From Parietichytrium sp. I65-24A (Eukaryota > Sar > Bigyra > Thraustochytrida > Thraustochytriidae), in the NCBI GenBank assembly GCA_012862575.1, contig BLSF01000128.1, positions 1 through 47,535 of the forward strand: a stretch of DNA of 47,535 nucleotides, read 5' to 3'. Below, piece after piece: positions 1 through 8,700 of this stretch. Within the stretch, counting starts at the first letter, position 1. Each line of letters starts with the position of its first letter. Position numbers and translations under genes: made by a program. A model generated the notes under the pieces. It did no database searches, was not told the origin of the DNA, and was given only the letters and a program-made list of their open reading frames with translations.

Positions 1-2326
1 ACTGGCTTCGAAGGAGTATGGCCTGAATGTGTCTGCGTCCTTTCAGTTCGACGAGCTCACCAAAAATGGAGATGGCAAGCGCAAGTCATTGGCCAGGTTG
101 AGCAGGAAGAAAGACAAGTCGGACCGTGCAGGCACGGTAGCCGCAGCTGACATGGTGTTTGTGCTCATCGACGAGGAGTACGACCAATGTATCGGTGGAG
201 GAGAAGCATCGCAAAGCAATACCTGCCGGAGCGAATTTGACCTAGCAGTGCAAAAGAAGGGACCCTGGCAGATGATGCCGGTCATCACGCAACGTACGGC
301 CTGGAATGATCGTCTCATTATGGAGCTCGGAGAAATGTTATACATCGATGCAACAAGCACGGAACGCTCTGGTGTGGCCAAGGATATGTCCAAACGGCTT
401 GCCGCTCGCCTCGATTTCAACCACGAAGAATGCTGGGACGTATTTTTCTCGCATGACTGGGGCGAAAAGAGCCTGAATCACAATAAAGTCGCCTCCATCG
501 CCGCTCAACTGGAGAAAAGGGGGCTGAAAGTGTGGATAGACTCAAAAGAGGACGGGGGAGGGGAGATGGCGAAGGGGTGTGGCATTGGTCAGGCCATGGC
601 AAACGGCATCAGGAAATCCAAATTTGTGGTGGTTTGTGTGACGAAGAATTACAGCGAAAAGGTTGACATAAAATGGTTTGGCACTGGGAAAACAAATGAC
701 AACTGCCTCCGCGAGTTCAATGCATCGGTGCAGATTCAAGGCGTCACTGGCGTCATTCCGCTGGTGATGGAGCCAGAGATGAGAGAAAGAAGAAATTGGG
801 GAGACCGGCTCAAGATGGACATTGGTGATCTCGACGTGGTGGACGGATGCGACGACATGAACGACCTCAAGCGAAGCAAAGACATTGCCCAGAAGTTGGA
901 AAATTACGTCCAAAAAAAAATGAAGGATGAAACGTATGGCATCAGTTCATTAGGCAAGACTCGTCTTAATTTATTCAAGGTTAAACTCGCGAATCCGGTG
1001 GAGAGAGCTATGGTTAAGGCAGAGGAGTTCGCGCAGGGCACACGACAGTGGATCTTGGACGAGCTACATCAGTGGTACTCGATGCCGGAAAAAGAGTGGA
1101 CGCGAGCCTTTGTACTTTTCGGCGGCCCTGGTGCTGGTAAATCCACCCTCGCAGCAGAGCTGGCGAGGCGTGGCGGGTTGTATGATGGAAGCACCGAATC
1201 GCTGTTGGCTACTAGAGACCAACGCAAGACTTCTATGGTGCAGCGCATGTCTCGACGTTTGTCTTTGCGACCAAGTGAGGCGAGGCAAGATGAAAAGGTT
1301 TATGTTGGGGCCTTTCACTCGTTCAAGCATGACGACTCAAACACGAGCGGCCTGCTCCAAGTTTTCAAGTCGATCGCCAACCAGCTAAGCCGTGTCGTAC
1401 CCGGGCTGAAAAAGGAGTTGATGGAAGACAAAATAGACATTTCTGATCTGGGCGAGAAGGACATCGCGAAAGCATTCCACAAGTTGATTGCAACACCATG
1501 CTGCAATGTCTCCGACCCGCGCGTTCGAATTTTGGTCGTCTTCGATGCTCTGGACGAGTGCGAGAAAGAGCCTCTGATAAGGTTCCTCAACTTGATCCAA
1601 ACCAAGTGGGTGAATGAGACGCCCAAATGGCTCGGGCTCGTGCTCACCTCCCGTCCAGAGAGCTTCATTTCCGACAAGCTGAGTAATTTCAACTCTATCA
1701 AAATCGATGTCGAGGTTGAAAAGAATGAACAAGATATGGCTGCCTACCTCCGGCACTACTTGTCCGGCAAAGTCCAGGAATCCGAGATGCAGCCAGTCGT
1801 CGACGAGCTTGTCAGTCGCTCGGAAGGCAAGTTCATCTACACACGCTTCTTGGAAGACATGCTCAAAGACACGGAATCCTTGACTTTGGAGGCTCTGCAA
1901 GATTACAGTCGCTTTCCGGCTACTCTGGATGCACTGTACGCAGAGTACTATGGACGACTCTATGACAAACTCGGAAANTGGAGTGCCAAGGACGGCGCGC
2001 TGCTTCACACGCTGGAGGGCCACACTGATACCGTGTGGAGCGTGGCCATCGACGGGGACAGGATTGTGAGCGTCGATGGGAACGGATCCACGCTTGTGTG
2101 GAGCGCAAGTACCGGCAAGCCGCTTGTCGGTGGCACCACCAGCGCGCAGACCTCGTTGCCTGGTTCTAGCGCTGTATATACTATCAGTGGCAATCAGCTT
2201 TCGGCAGATGGCGTGGTTGGTATATCGGTGGAAGGTCCAATTTCAGGGGAATGCCATAACTCGGATACAGTGGTAATTTGGAGTGGAAACTCAGTGCACA
2301 TTTGCTGTGAAGTCAGAGTAAATTAA
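1..2326 (+). CDS. TIR-TIR-NACHT-WD40 STAND-type protein, 5' partial
   Basis: The frame is open to the left edge (first full codon at 2) and ends at TAA 2324-2326; no start is visible, and the GTG at 29 is an internal Val. From about 8 to 420 lies the second half of a TIR domain. A complete TIR follows from about 431 (FFSHDWG, then GLKVWID, then FVVVCVT) to about 920. Both copies share the N-C-x-x-E-F, VIP/MMP and W-x-D-R-L landmarks, so they are a tandem duplication. A NACHT NTPase follows: P-loop GGPGAGKST at 1121-1147, Walker B LVVFDALDEC near 1530-1561, and a TSRPES sensor near 1650. After the N at 1978 come one or two WD40 blades (LEGHTDTVWSVA) and a weak tail. Such STAND proteins act as ligand-triggered oligomerising switches, often in immunity or cell death; TIRs can cleave NAD or serve as adaptors. 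The role here is inference. The position of the plant-type catalytic Glu in the complete TIR appears to hold Arg (GIRKS), so NADase activity is uncertain. Confidence 0.88.
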   Translation, partial: LASKEYGLNVSASFQFDELTKNGDGKRKSLARLSRKKDKSDRAGTVAAADMVFVLIDEEYDQCIGGGEASQSNTCRSEFDLAVQKKGPWQMMPVITQRTAWNDRLIMELGEMLYIDATSTERSGVAKDMSKRLAARLDFNHEECWDVFFSHDWGEKSLNHNKVASIAAQLEKRGLKVWIDSKEDGGGEMAKGCGIGQAMANGIRKSKFVVVCVTKNYSEKVDIKWFGTGKTNDNCLREFNASVQIQGVTGVIPLVMEPEMRERRNWGDRLKMDIGDLDVVDGCDDMNDLKRSKDIAQKLENYVQKKMKDETYGISSLGKTRLNLFKVKLANPVERAMVKAEEFAQGTRQWILDELHQWYSMPEKEWTRAFVLFGGPGAGKSTLAAELARRGGLYDGSTESLLATRDQRKTSMVQRMSRRLSLRPSEARQDEKVYVGAFHSFKHDDSNTSGLLQVFKSIANQLSRVVPGLKKELMEDKIDISDLGEKDIAKAFHKLIATPCCNVSDPRVRILVVFDALDECEKEPLIRFLNLIQTKWVNETPKWLGLVLTSRPESFISDKLSNFNSIKIDVEVEKNEQDMAAYLRHYLSGKVQESEMQPVVDELVSRSEGKFIYTRFLEDMLKDTESLTLEALQDYSRFPATLDALYAEYYGRLYDKLGXWSAKDGALLHTLEGHTDTVWSVAIDGDRIVSVDGNGSTLVWSASTGKPLVGGTTSAQTSLPGSSAVYTISGNQLSADGVVGISVEGPISGECHNSDTVVIWSGNSVHICCEVRVN
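1978..1978. other. Undetermined base N at the NACHT/WD40 junction
   Basis: This is the only non-ACGT character in the window. It changes one codon (Lys or Asn) without breaking the frame. The protein passes from the helical end of the NACHT region (near YGRLYDKLG) to a WD40 blade start (WSAKDGALLHTLEGH) with no linker. STAND proteins usually carry a longer helical region there. The N may stand for an unresolved stretch or a collapsed repeat rather than one unread base. Confidence 0.7.
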
Positions 2327-2664
2327 TCGAACCTCTTGGAATTCGGAGTGGCAAAGTCTAAGAGCATAGCGAATACTTTGAGGAGTCAATTGTTTGCTTT
2401 CTATTCTCAAGGAGTTGCCGGGGTGGACGGGAAGGAGAGTAAGATTTTGTCAGCGCGATTGTGAAAGTGTTTATTCTTGAAGAAAGCTACACAGTCATTC
2501 AAGTTTAAACCCATGTGAGAATTAAAAAAAGAAATTGAACAGAGATTAAAAGTGTAATGTGTCACACCCAAGAGAAGAGATGTGAACACAAGGCTCCTGG
2601 CGAAGCTGAAGAGCGCCGAAACAAAATAGATAACGAAAGAACCTCTTCCGCTGGAGAGGTCTGT
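2327..2664. other. Intergenic, AT-rich 3' flank between convergent frames
   Basis: This spacer lies between the end of the TIR-NACHT gene and the end of the possible minus-strand small gene. It presumably carries the 3' UTRs of both. I see no conserved motif or convincing reading frame in it. Confidence 0.5.
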
Positions 2665-3024
2665 CTACGTTTTCTTTAGAAGCTTTGGCTTATGACGGAT
2701 CTCCGGGAGCAGTTTGGGGGTTGGATTGGCTTTGGAAGTGTTTCTATGTGGCGGCAGATCCAAAGTCTCCAAGGTGTCGTCTGAACAGAATGGCTCTACA
2801 AACACGGCGAACCTGCCCTCTTTCTGCTCTTTCCGTTCATCTGCCTGCATGTTCTCAGAAGTTCTATTGTTGGCCCACTTGCAGATCAACATTTTCTCAT
2901 TCTTTATACTGCAAAACACTTCGTACGCATCCAAACTCAAGATGGTGGTCATTACAATTGCTACTATGGCATACACGGCTTGCGTCTGTTCATCTTTGTG
3001 GGTGCCGGTTACTGACCTAGACAT
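2665..3024 (-). CDS. Hypothetical small single-span membrane protein (119 aa)
   Basis: The frame runs from ATG (3024-3022) to TAG at 2665 on the minus strand. Residues about 17-38 (AVYAIVAIVMTTILSLDAY) would form one membrane helix. A charged stretch rich in Glu/Lys follows, then a Pro/Lys-rich C-terminus (PTPKLLPEIRHKPK). I do not recognise a family. The composition looks more protein-like than the overlapping 187-residue plus-strand frame, and the position convergent to the TIR-NACHT gene is plausible. It could also be the last exon of a longer gene, or chance. No function is proposed. Confidence 0.38.
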   Translation of the reverse strand: MSRSVTGTHKDEQTQAVYAIVAIVMTTILSLDAYEVFCSIKNEKMLICKWANNRTSENMQADERKEQKEGRFAVFVEPFCSDDTLETLDLPPHRNTSKANPTPKLLPEIRHKPKLLKKT

Positions 3025-4299
3025 CGTAGCGGACAGCCAAGCGACTTCACCTTCCTTTTTTGTCTGTAGATTTACGAGAGACTTTGTTTATCCCCCTAAT
3101 CACAAGAGAGAAAAGGGAGCATTACAGCAAACACGTGAAAAAAGGAAGAGAGGAAGAAAGGACCACGCACTAAGCACCGCCATAATGGGAGTCACCTCTG
3201 CAACCACTATTGGAACCACTACTGGAACCGCACCTGAAGCCACTGGAAATAGAACGAAGCCGCCCGACGCCTTCTAGATGCTTCTGCGAGGGAAAGCCGA
3301 ACCCTCGCTCCCTACCTGCGCGCCCCTGTTCGATCACGATCCATTCTCCAGGTTCAGTCTGAACGCCTTTGCCGCGTCGGATTGGCGCTGGCAGTGAGAA
3401 GAATAATGTATTGGAAGCGCAACCAACCTCGCGGCTTTACAAAGTGTGGAAACGTTGACGGATGGGAGATCGTATCAGAGCATTGAGACGCCCCGACCAG
3501 TCAACCAACCAATCAATCGATCAACCTGCGAGGCTTTCACGCAGCAAGGATTGCGAATGGATCGGCTGTGAAAAGCTAATCACGAATTGTAAGCAAGAAG
3601 AAAGAATCAACCACACACCACGAAGCAGTCGGCAAACGTGAGTGCCGAAGTCGCGGTGCTCGTAGTAGCGTAGGCAAACATCTCTTCCTCTTTTTCCTAC
3701 TAGTAGCCTGTCCTCACGCGTCAGCACTACTGTAGTACGATGTGGCTGATGTGCGGGGCGATACGTTACGATACGATGTGGAGACGACCCTGTCTCTGTG
3801 TACTCTGAGTACTCTGTGTCCATCTCTGAGTCTGTCTCTGTTTCTGGTTCGTCCTTTTTCATTTTTCAGAACATGGAATTGAGAAGTGCTACGGGAACCA
3901 AGACAGAAGAACCGTGCACCTGACTTCGAGGTTGGAATTCTTGTTTTTTTCCGAAGACGAAAAAGGAACCTCACGCGTGGCTTCGCAGACACGGACGATT
4001 TTCAGACAGAACAGGGAGAGAGAAGAGGACATACTTGCCGCCAAGCTCTGCACTACTATAACAGCATGAAACAGGAGAAGTAAAAAAGAAAAAAAAAGAG
4101 ATTTCCACCAAGTTCCACACCCTTGCAACGACCAGAGTTACGTATGTATACCCTTCGCGGCAGCAACTTTACAACCACCCAACCAACCAACCAACATTGA
4201 TGAACTCCAAATCGAAAACGAGGCGAATTTCACAGTTTCAATTTCATCGAAATCCGATACACTTAATGCAACATCCAATCAATCCAGCGTCCACCTCGT
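3025..4299. other. Intergenic region, no supported gene
   Basis: Short overlapping frames exist on both strands, but none carries a domain or a strong coding signature. The segment around 3793-3845 is a degenerate low-complexity tract of CTCTGAGTACTCTGTG-like units. It encodes an acidic Thr/Glu-rich peptide in one frame, which explains the longest minus-strand frame there (3521-3862). The part next to 4299 should hold the 3' UTR of the SERF-like gene. Confidence 0.5.
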
Positions 4300-4599
4300 T
4301 CAAAACGCCGCGGACTTTTTCGCCAGCTTTTCCGCGTACTTGGCATCCCGCTTGCCCGTGTGAGGGTTCACCACCGCCTCCACTTTCTTACTCGCCACAT
4401 ACTTGGAGCCCTTGTCCTTCTCCTTGAGCGCGCCTTCCTCTTTCATCTTTTGCTTGGCTGCTATCTTGGCCGCGAGAGCGTCTGCGTCTGTGTTCTTTCC
4501 GCCCACTTTTGGCGCACTGTGCGCGCTCTGTTTCGCGCCTTTGGCTGCGCGCGCCTGTGCCCGCGCACGGTCCGTTTCGCGCTGGTTTCCGCGCGTCAT
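4300..4599 (-). CDS. SERF/4F5-family small basic protein (99 aa)
   Basis: The frame starts at ATG 4599-4597 with MTRGNQRETDRARAQARAAK, the hallmark N-terminus of the SERF (small EDRK-rich factor, 4F5, Pfam 4F5) family. A Lys/Glu/Ala-rich segment follows (TDADALAAKIAAKQKMKEEG), then a C-terminal extension with VNPHTGKRDAKY and a basic end. SERF proteins are short, disordered, highly charged proteins that bind nucleic acids or nucleolar partners and, in animals, promote amyloid aggregation. At 99 residues this one is longer than the usual roughly 60-residue animal proteins, because of the extra C-terminal part. It is divergent from the large scaffold gene and shares its upstream region. Family assignment is strong; function in this organism is inferred from the family. 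Confidence 0.82.
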   Translation of the reverse strand: MTRGNQRETDRARAQARAAKGAKQSAHSAPKVGGKNTDADALAAKIAAKQKMKEEGALKEKDKGSKYVASKKVEAVVNPHTGKRDAKYAEKLAKKSAAF

Positions 4600-5781
4600 C
4601 GCTCCTTTTTCGCTAGCGGAATGCTAGGACCTCCGTACTCCTTCTTCTTTCTTTCCTACCTTTTTTTTCCTTCTCCCGATCGTGGGAACCGCGGAAGAGT
4701 ACGCGCGTATGTATGTGTGTCTTGTATGTATTATATGTATTATGTGGATGGGTGGGAGAAACTGTAAGGTGTGTTGGGGACGCACTGGAGGCCTTGTTCC
4801 AAGTGCCTCGCTCGGTTGCGGAAAATTTGGTCGTAAGGGATGCTAGCGTGGACGCGTAAGTGGCACTGGAGGGTTTGGTGTAGCGGAGGTAGGAGGTGTT
4901 AGGAGGTGGTGGGAGTCGTTGCGGTTTATGCGAGCCGGGATGGGGTGGTGGCGTGGTTTAATTTGGTGATGGAGAACTCGTAGCTTGCTCTGGAAAGTTT
5001 TAAGCGTGAACTCACTTTGGGAACTGGAAAGCTTGTGTGTGCTCTCAGTCGAATTGGTGGACTTTCTTAGCGGGACATGCTGAGATTACATAGTCAATAC
5101 GATAGGACACCTCGGGGCAGGGTCACATACCCCTCCACAAAATGGACGAAAAACTCGCCTGCCAATTTGTGACGCAAATGGTTCCTCCGTTACGCACCTC
5201 TTGTAATTACATATATCCGTTTAGCGTCACTGTGAGAATAACAGGATGCAAAAACAACCGTTGAAAAGTACCACACCGGCAGGAGTTGTGGAAGGCTTTG
5301 TGGGATCCTGTTCATCGAACAAATGTTCTTTTCTTCGTAACCATTCTTTTACGTCAAGCAATCAATCAATCAAATAAAATTACAATTCAGTCGGAACCAA
5401 ACAACGCAAAAGAATCAAGAATCAATTCAAAACAACACAAGATTCCGAAACGGAGAGACTTTCATAAAAGCACAACCAAAACCCATTGAACAACAATCCC
5501 AGTCAAATCAAACAAAGCACACACCACACCTCACAACACCTACCACACCTACCACACCACCCGCGTACATTATCCCTCTCATAGCCCCTCCTACCCTCCC
5601 GGGCGAGGACACCTCCACGTACGCGCCGCAGACCGTGCGCAGCGACCACGCGCAGAAGAAGCAAGCTAGGAAACAAGCAAGAAAGAAAGCAAGAAAGAAA
5701 GAAAGAGGAAGAAAGAGGAAAAAGAGAGAGAGAAGAGAGAGAGGAGAGCGTGGGACAGCGTGGGACGTGGGACGTGGGACG
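4600..5781. promoter_or_regulatory. Divergent promoter/5' leader region (SERF-like gene and scaffold gene)
   Basis: This 1.2-kb gap separates two divergent start codons and must contain both promoters. The part near 4620-4680 is pyrimidine-rich on the plus strand, the 5' leader side of the SERF-like gene. Around 5359-5378 there is an AATC microsatellite. From about 5655 to 5750 the plus strand is almost pure purine (AAGAAAG/GAGAGA units) and leads to the ATG at 5782. I see no clear TATA box. Confidence 0.5.
5655..5750 (+). repeat. Purine-rich AAGAAAG/GAGAGA tract in the leader
   Basis: This is a near-uninterrupted run of A and G in short AAGAAAG-type units just before the proposed start codon at 5782. 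If translated, it would give a Lys/Arg-only peptide. There is no ATG in frame upstream of 5782, so I treat it as leader. Confidence 0.7.
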
Positions 5782-8700
5782 ATGGAGAACCCGTCCGGCG
5801 GCGGTTGCGGAGAACCGGCGTTGGTTCTCCGCGGGTTCTCTGGCAGCGCGAGCCGTCGCGAGCTGAGTCTGCGCGCAGGGGAGAACGTGCTCGTTGTTCG
5901 TCGTCAGTCGCGCTCCGACCGCGGCGTGTGGTGGGAAGGCTACGACGCTCGCGGCCGCCGCGGAACGTTCCCGGACTGGTGCGTGGACTCCAGCGCGTTC
6001 TCGGAACAGCGCCTGCGCGAGGCCGCGCGCGCCCAACTGCGCGGAGCGTTCCGCGAACGCCGGGAACGCCGGGAACGCCGCCAGCGCGCTGCGGAACGCT
6101 CCGCGGAATGCTCCGCGGAACAGGACAACATGCGCGGCGGGCCCGCGGATGAGAAGACGCAGAAGACGCGGCTGGAGCCGCGGCAGACCCCGAACGCGGG
6201 AGCGCTGTGGGCGCAGGCGCTGCCAGGGGCGCCCGTGCGGCTGGGGTCCGTCTCGCTGGTCGCGCACGCGGGCCAGCGCGTCCCCGCCGTCGTTGTCGGT
6301 GCGAGCGCGGGCGCGTGGTACGCGCAGCTCACCGCGCAGCTGGGTTCCGGATCTGGTCTCTCTGGTTCTGGTTCTCACGGCTGTTCCGGCGGGTTCCCGG
6401 GGATCGAGGTGGAGATGACGGGCGAGGTGGCGGGACTGCAGAAGACGATGAGATTGTCGCTGGAGCCGATGCTGGCCAACCCAAACAGGGCGTTCGTGAT
6501 ACCCGGCGTGGCGAGAGTGTGGTTCGCGCCGGAGAGGAAGGCCCGCCGCGGAAGAGGGAACAATAAGAGATGGGGAAAGAGCAGCGCGCATGGACCGAGC
6601 GAAGGGGTCAGTATCCTGGAGGAGATGCCGCCCACGAGGACGCGCATAGCGGGGTTCCGCTGCGAGGATATTGGCATTCACATGAAGAGGGCGCTTCTGG
6701 AGGTGGCTATTCACGGGTGCCAGGAGGAGCTGGTGGCTAGCGCTGAAACGAATCTTGCGCCAGTGGAGAAGACGGCGATCGAGTTTGAACCGTGCTCGCT
6801 CGACGTTGAGGAACTAGACCCCCTCACGCTGCACTTTGGGTTCCTGACTGCCAGGCTCTTGTCGAAGTCCAGAAAAGTTCTCGGGGAGGTGCGCGTTCCT
6901 CTCGCCACCGTACATAACGCCCAAGTGCACAGGGCAGAGCCCGGCACCAAGATGATTGTCCCGCTCAACAGCCATGGCCGCATAGGGTCCACCAGAGTAG
7001 CTCACCTCGAGTTTTCCGCGTGGTTTGAGGATCAAGCTCCGCCGCCACAGTCGCCGCCACACTCATTGCCCAGTCCCGCTTCGCCGTACAGAGAGGAGGC
7101 GTCCAAATACATTTCGACTTTGCTAGGTGACCAGGTGGCGGTGGCGTCATCCAGTTCCAATCGCACTCCCAAGGGGCACTCTCCACTCAGAAATACCCCC
7201 AAGCACTCTGACGACGCGAAGCGCTCCATCAATCAGCTGCTCGGTGATTCTGCGATTCCTATCAGCCACGACCCGGGACAAGATGACGACACCGACAACT
7301 CGAGCGAGAGGGAGGACGACGACGAAGGGAAAAGCATCTACTCCACTGACAATAGCTCGGAGGCTTCCGAAGACGACTACCTCGTCCCGTCCGCAAAACA
7401 GCCAGGCGCGACGAAGTATGATCTTTCGGTTCAAAGTCCGTATACCAGCCCTGCTAGCGGTGGCACGATGGCGTCCGGCGCCGCGGGAACGTCACCTCAT
7501 AAGTTTGGCAATTCAAAGCCTGGACCCTCGAAGCAGCAAACAAGTCACCCCGGTCGTCAGAATTTTAATGTACATTATTATGCCGCACAGGACGTCGGGG
7601 AAAACAAACTTCACAGGCCAAGTAAACACACAAGTCCAAACGGAAACAATCTTTCCGTGCAGAGCCCGTACACAAGTCCGGTCAGCGGCACCACGACGGG
7701 ATCACCCAACGACTTTGGCCAGAGCACTTTTTCGACAACCAAGCAGCAAACAAACATCGCCGGTCAGAACTTCCCTGTACCGGACCAGCACTATTCACAC
7801 CACAGGCCATCAAAACACTCTAGCTCAATCGAGCACGGCCTTTCTGTGCAGAGTCCCAACCACTCAATTTCGCCGCATGGGGGCGCGGCGTCGCCTGCCA
7901 TTTCTGTTTCCATGTCTTCTCTCGACAATTTTGTGCATCACAACTCCCACGGCGTGGCAACATCTCCTGCAACCTCTAGCTTTTCTTCGCCAATGTTGGC
8001 GAACAAGCCGCACGAGGGCCGAAAGAGGCCATCATCATCATCACCCGTACCCAGTCCATTGCCGTCTTCACCTATTTCGCAGTGCAGACCTCCTTCCAAG
8101 AAGAATCAGGCCCATGGGCTCTCGCTGGGTGCTTCTATCTCCCCGGGATCGCCTTTCCGAGACGACCCGTTGCCCTATAGATATCCCGCCTTGTCCAGCC
8201 CCGCAAGTAACTCGCCCAAGATAATCTTACCTCCTATCTCGCCGCTCTCTGGAAAATGTAGCATGAGCCCCGATGGAATAGCCTCCCCACATCGGTCAGG
8301 GGATAATCACAGCAATGCGCAGCCCGTCTTCTCCGAGGCTGAGCCAACCACCCATCTTGCCGCTCAGCTCGGGGTCTCGATGGACCCGGAACCGTTGGGC
8401 AGGGATCCTTTGGGTCTCGCCAAGATTCTCGCCGAACAAGACAGGATGGAAGCTGTCCTTCGGGGGCTTGGGGGCTCGCTAGTGCTGCCGCGAGAAGACC
8501 TGTGGAAAGCTGTTGCAGACATGGGGTTGTGGCAGACCGTAGCTGCCAAGCTTGGCAACTTGCCGCAAAACTTCGATGTGGCAGTGCCACTTCTTGACCT
8601 TCAAGCTTTAGCCTCGGCATTCGGCCTGGGCCCATCAGAGCTTGCAATTAGACAACTTCACAAAGGTCTCCTCGACCTCCTTCGCGTCAACATTGTCGAG

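Noticed and set aside
2714-3277. 187-codon plus-strand frame
   Set aside because: No domain and odd composition; it overlaps a more protein-like minus-strand frame and ends in a degenerate ACTATTGGAACC-type repeat.
3521-3862. 113-codon minus-strand frame starting with an acidic Glu/Thr stretch
   Set aside because: The acidic start comes from a low-complexity CTCTGAGTACTC tract; no domain or conserved feature is seen.
5635-5781. Possible 49-residue N-terminal extension of the scaffold protein
   Set aside because: It begins with GTG, contains no ATG and encodes only a low-complexity Lys/Arg tract from the purine repeat.
5503-6714. Long minus-strand frame (403 codons) opposite the start of the scaffold gene
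   Set aside because: It mirrors the GC-rich 5' end of the SH3-containing gene, is Arg/Ala/Pro-rich without domains, and its tail is poly-Ser/Phe/Leu from the purine tract.
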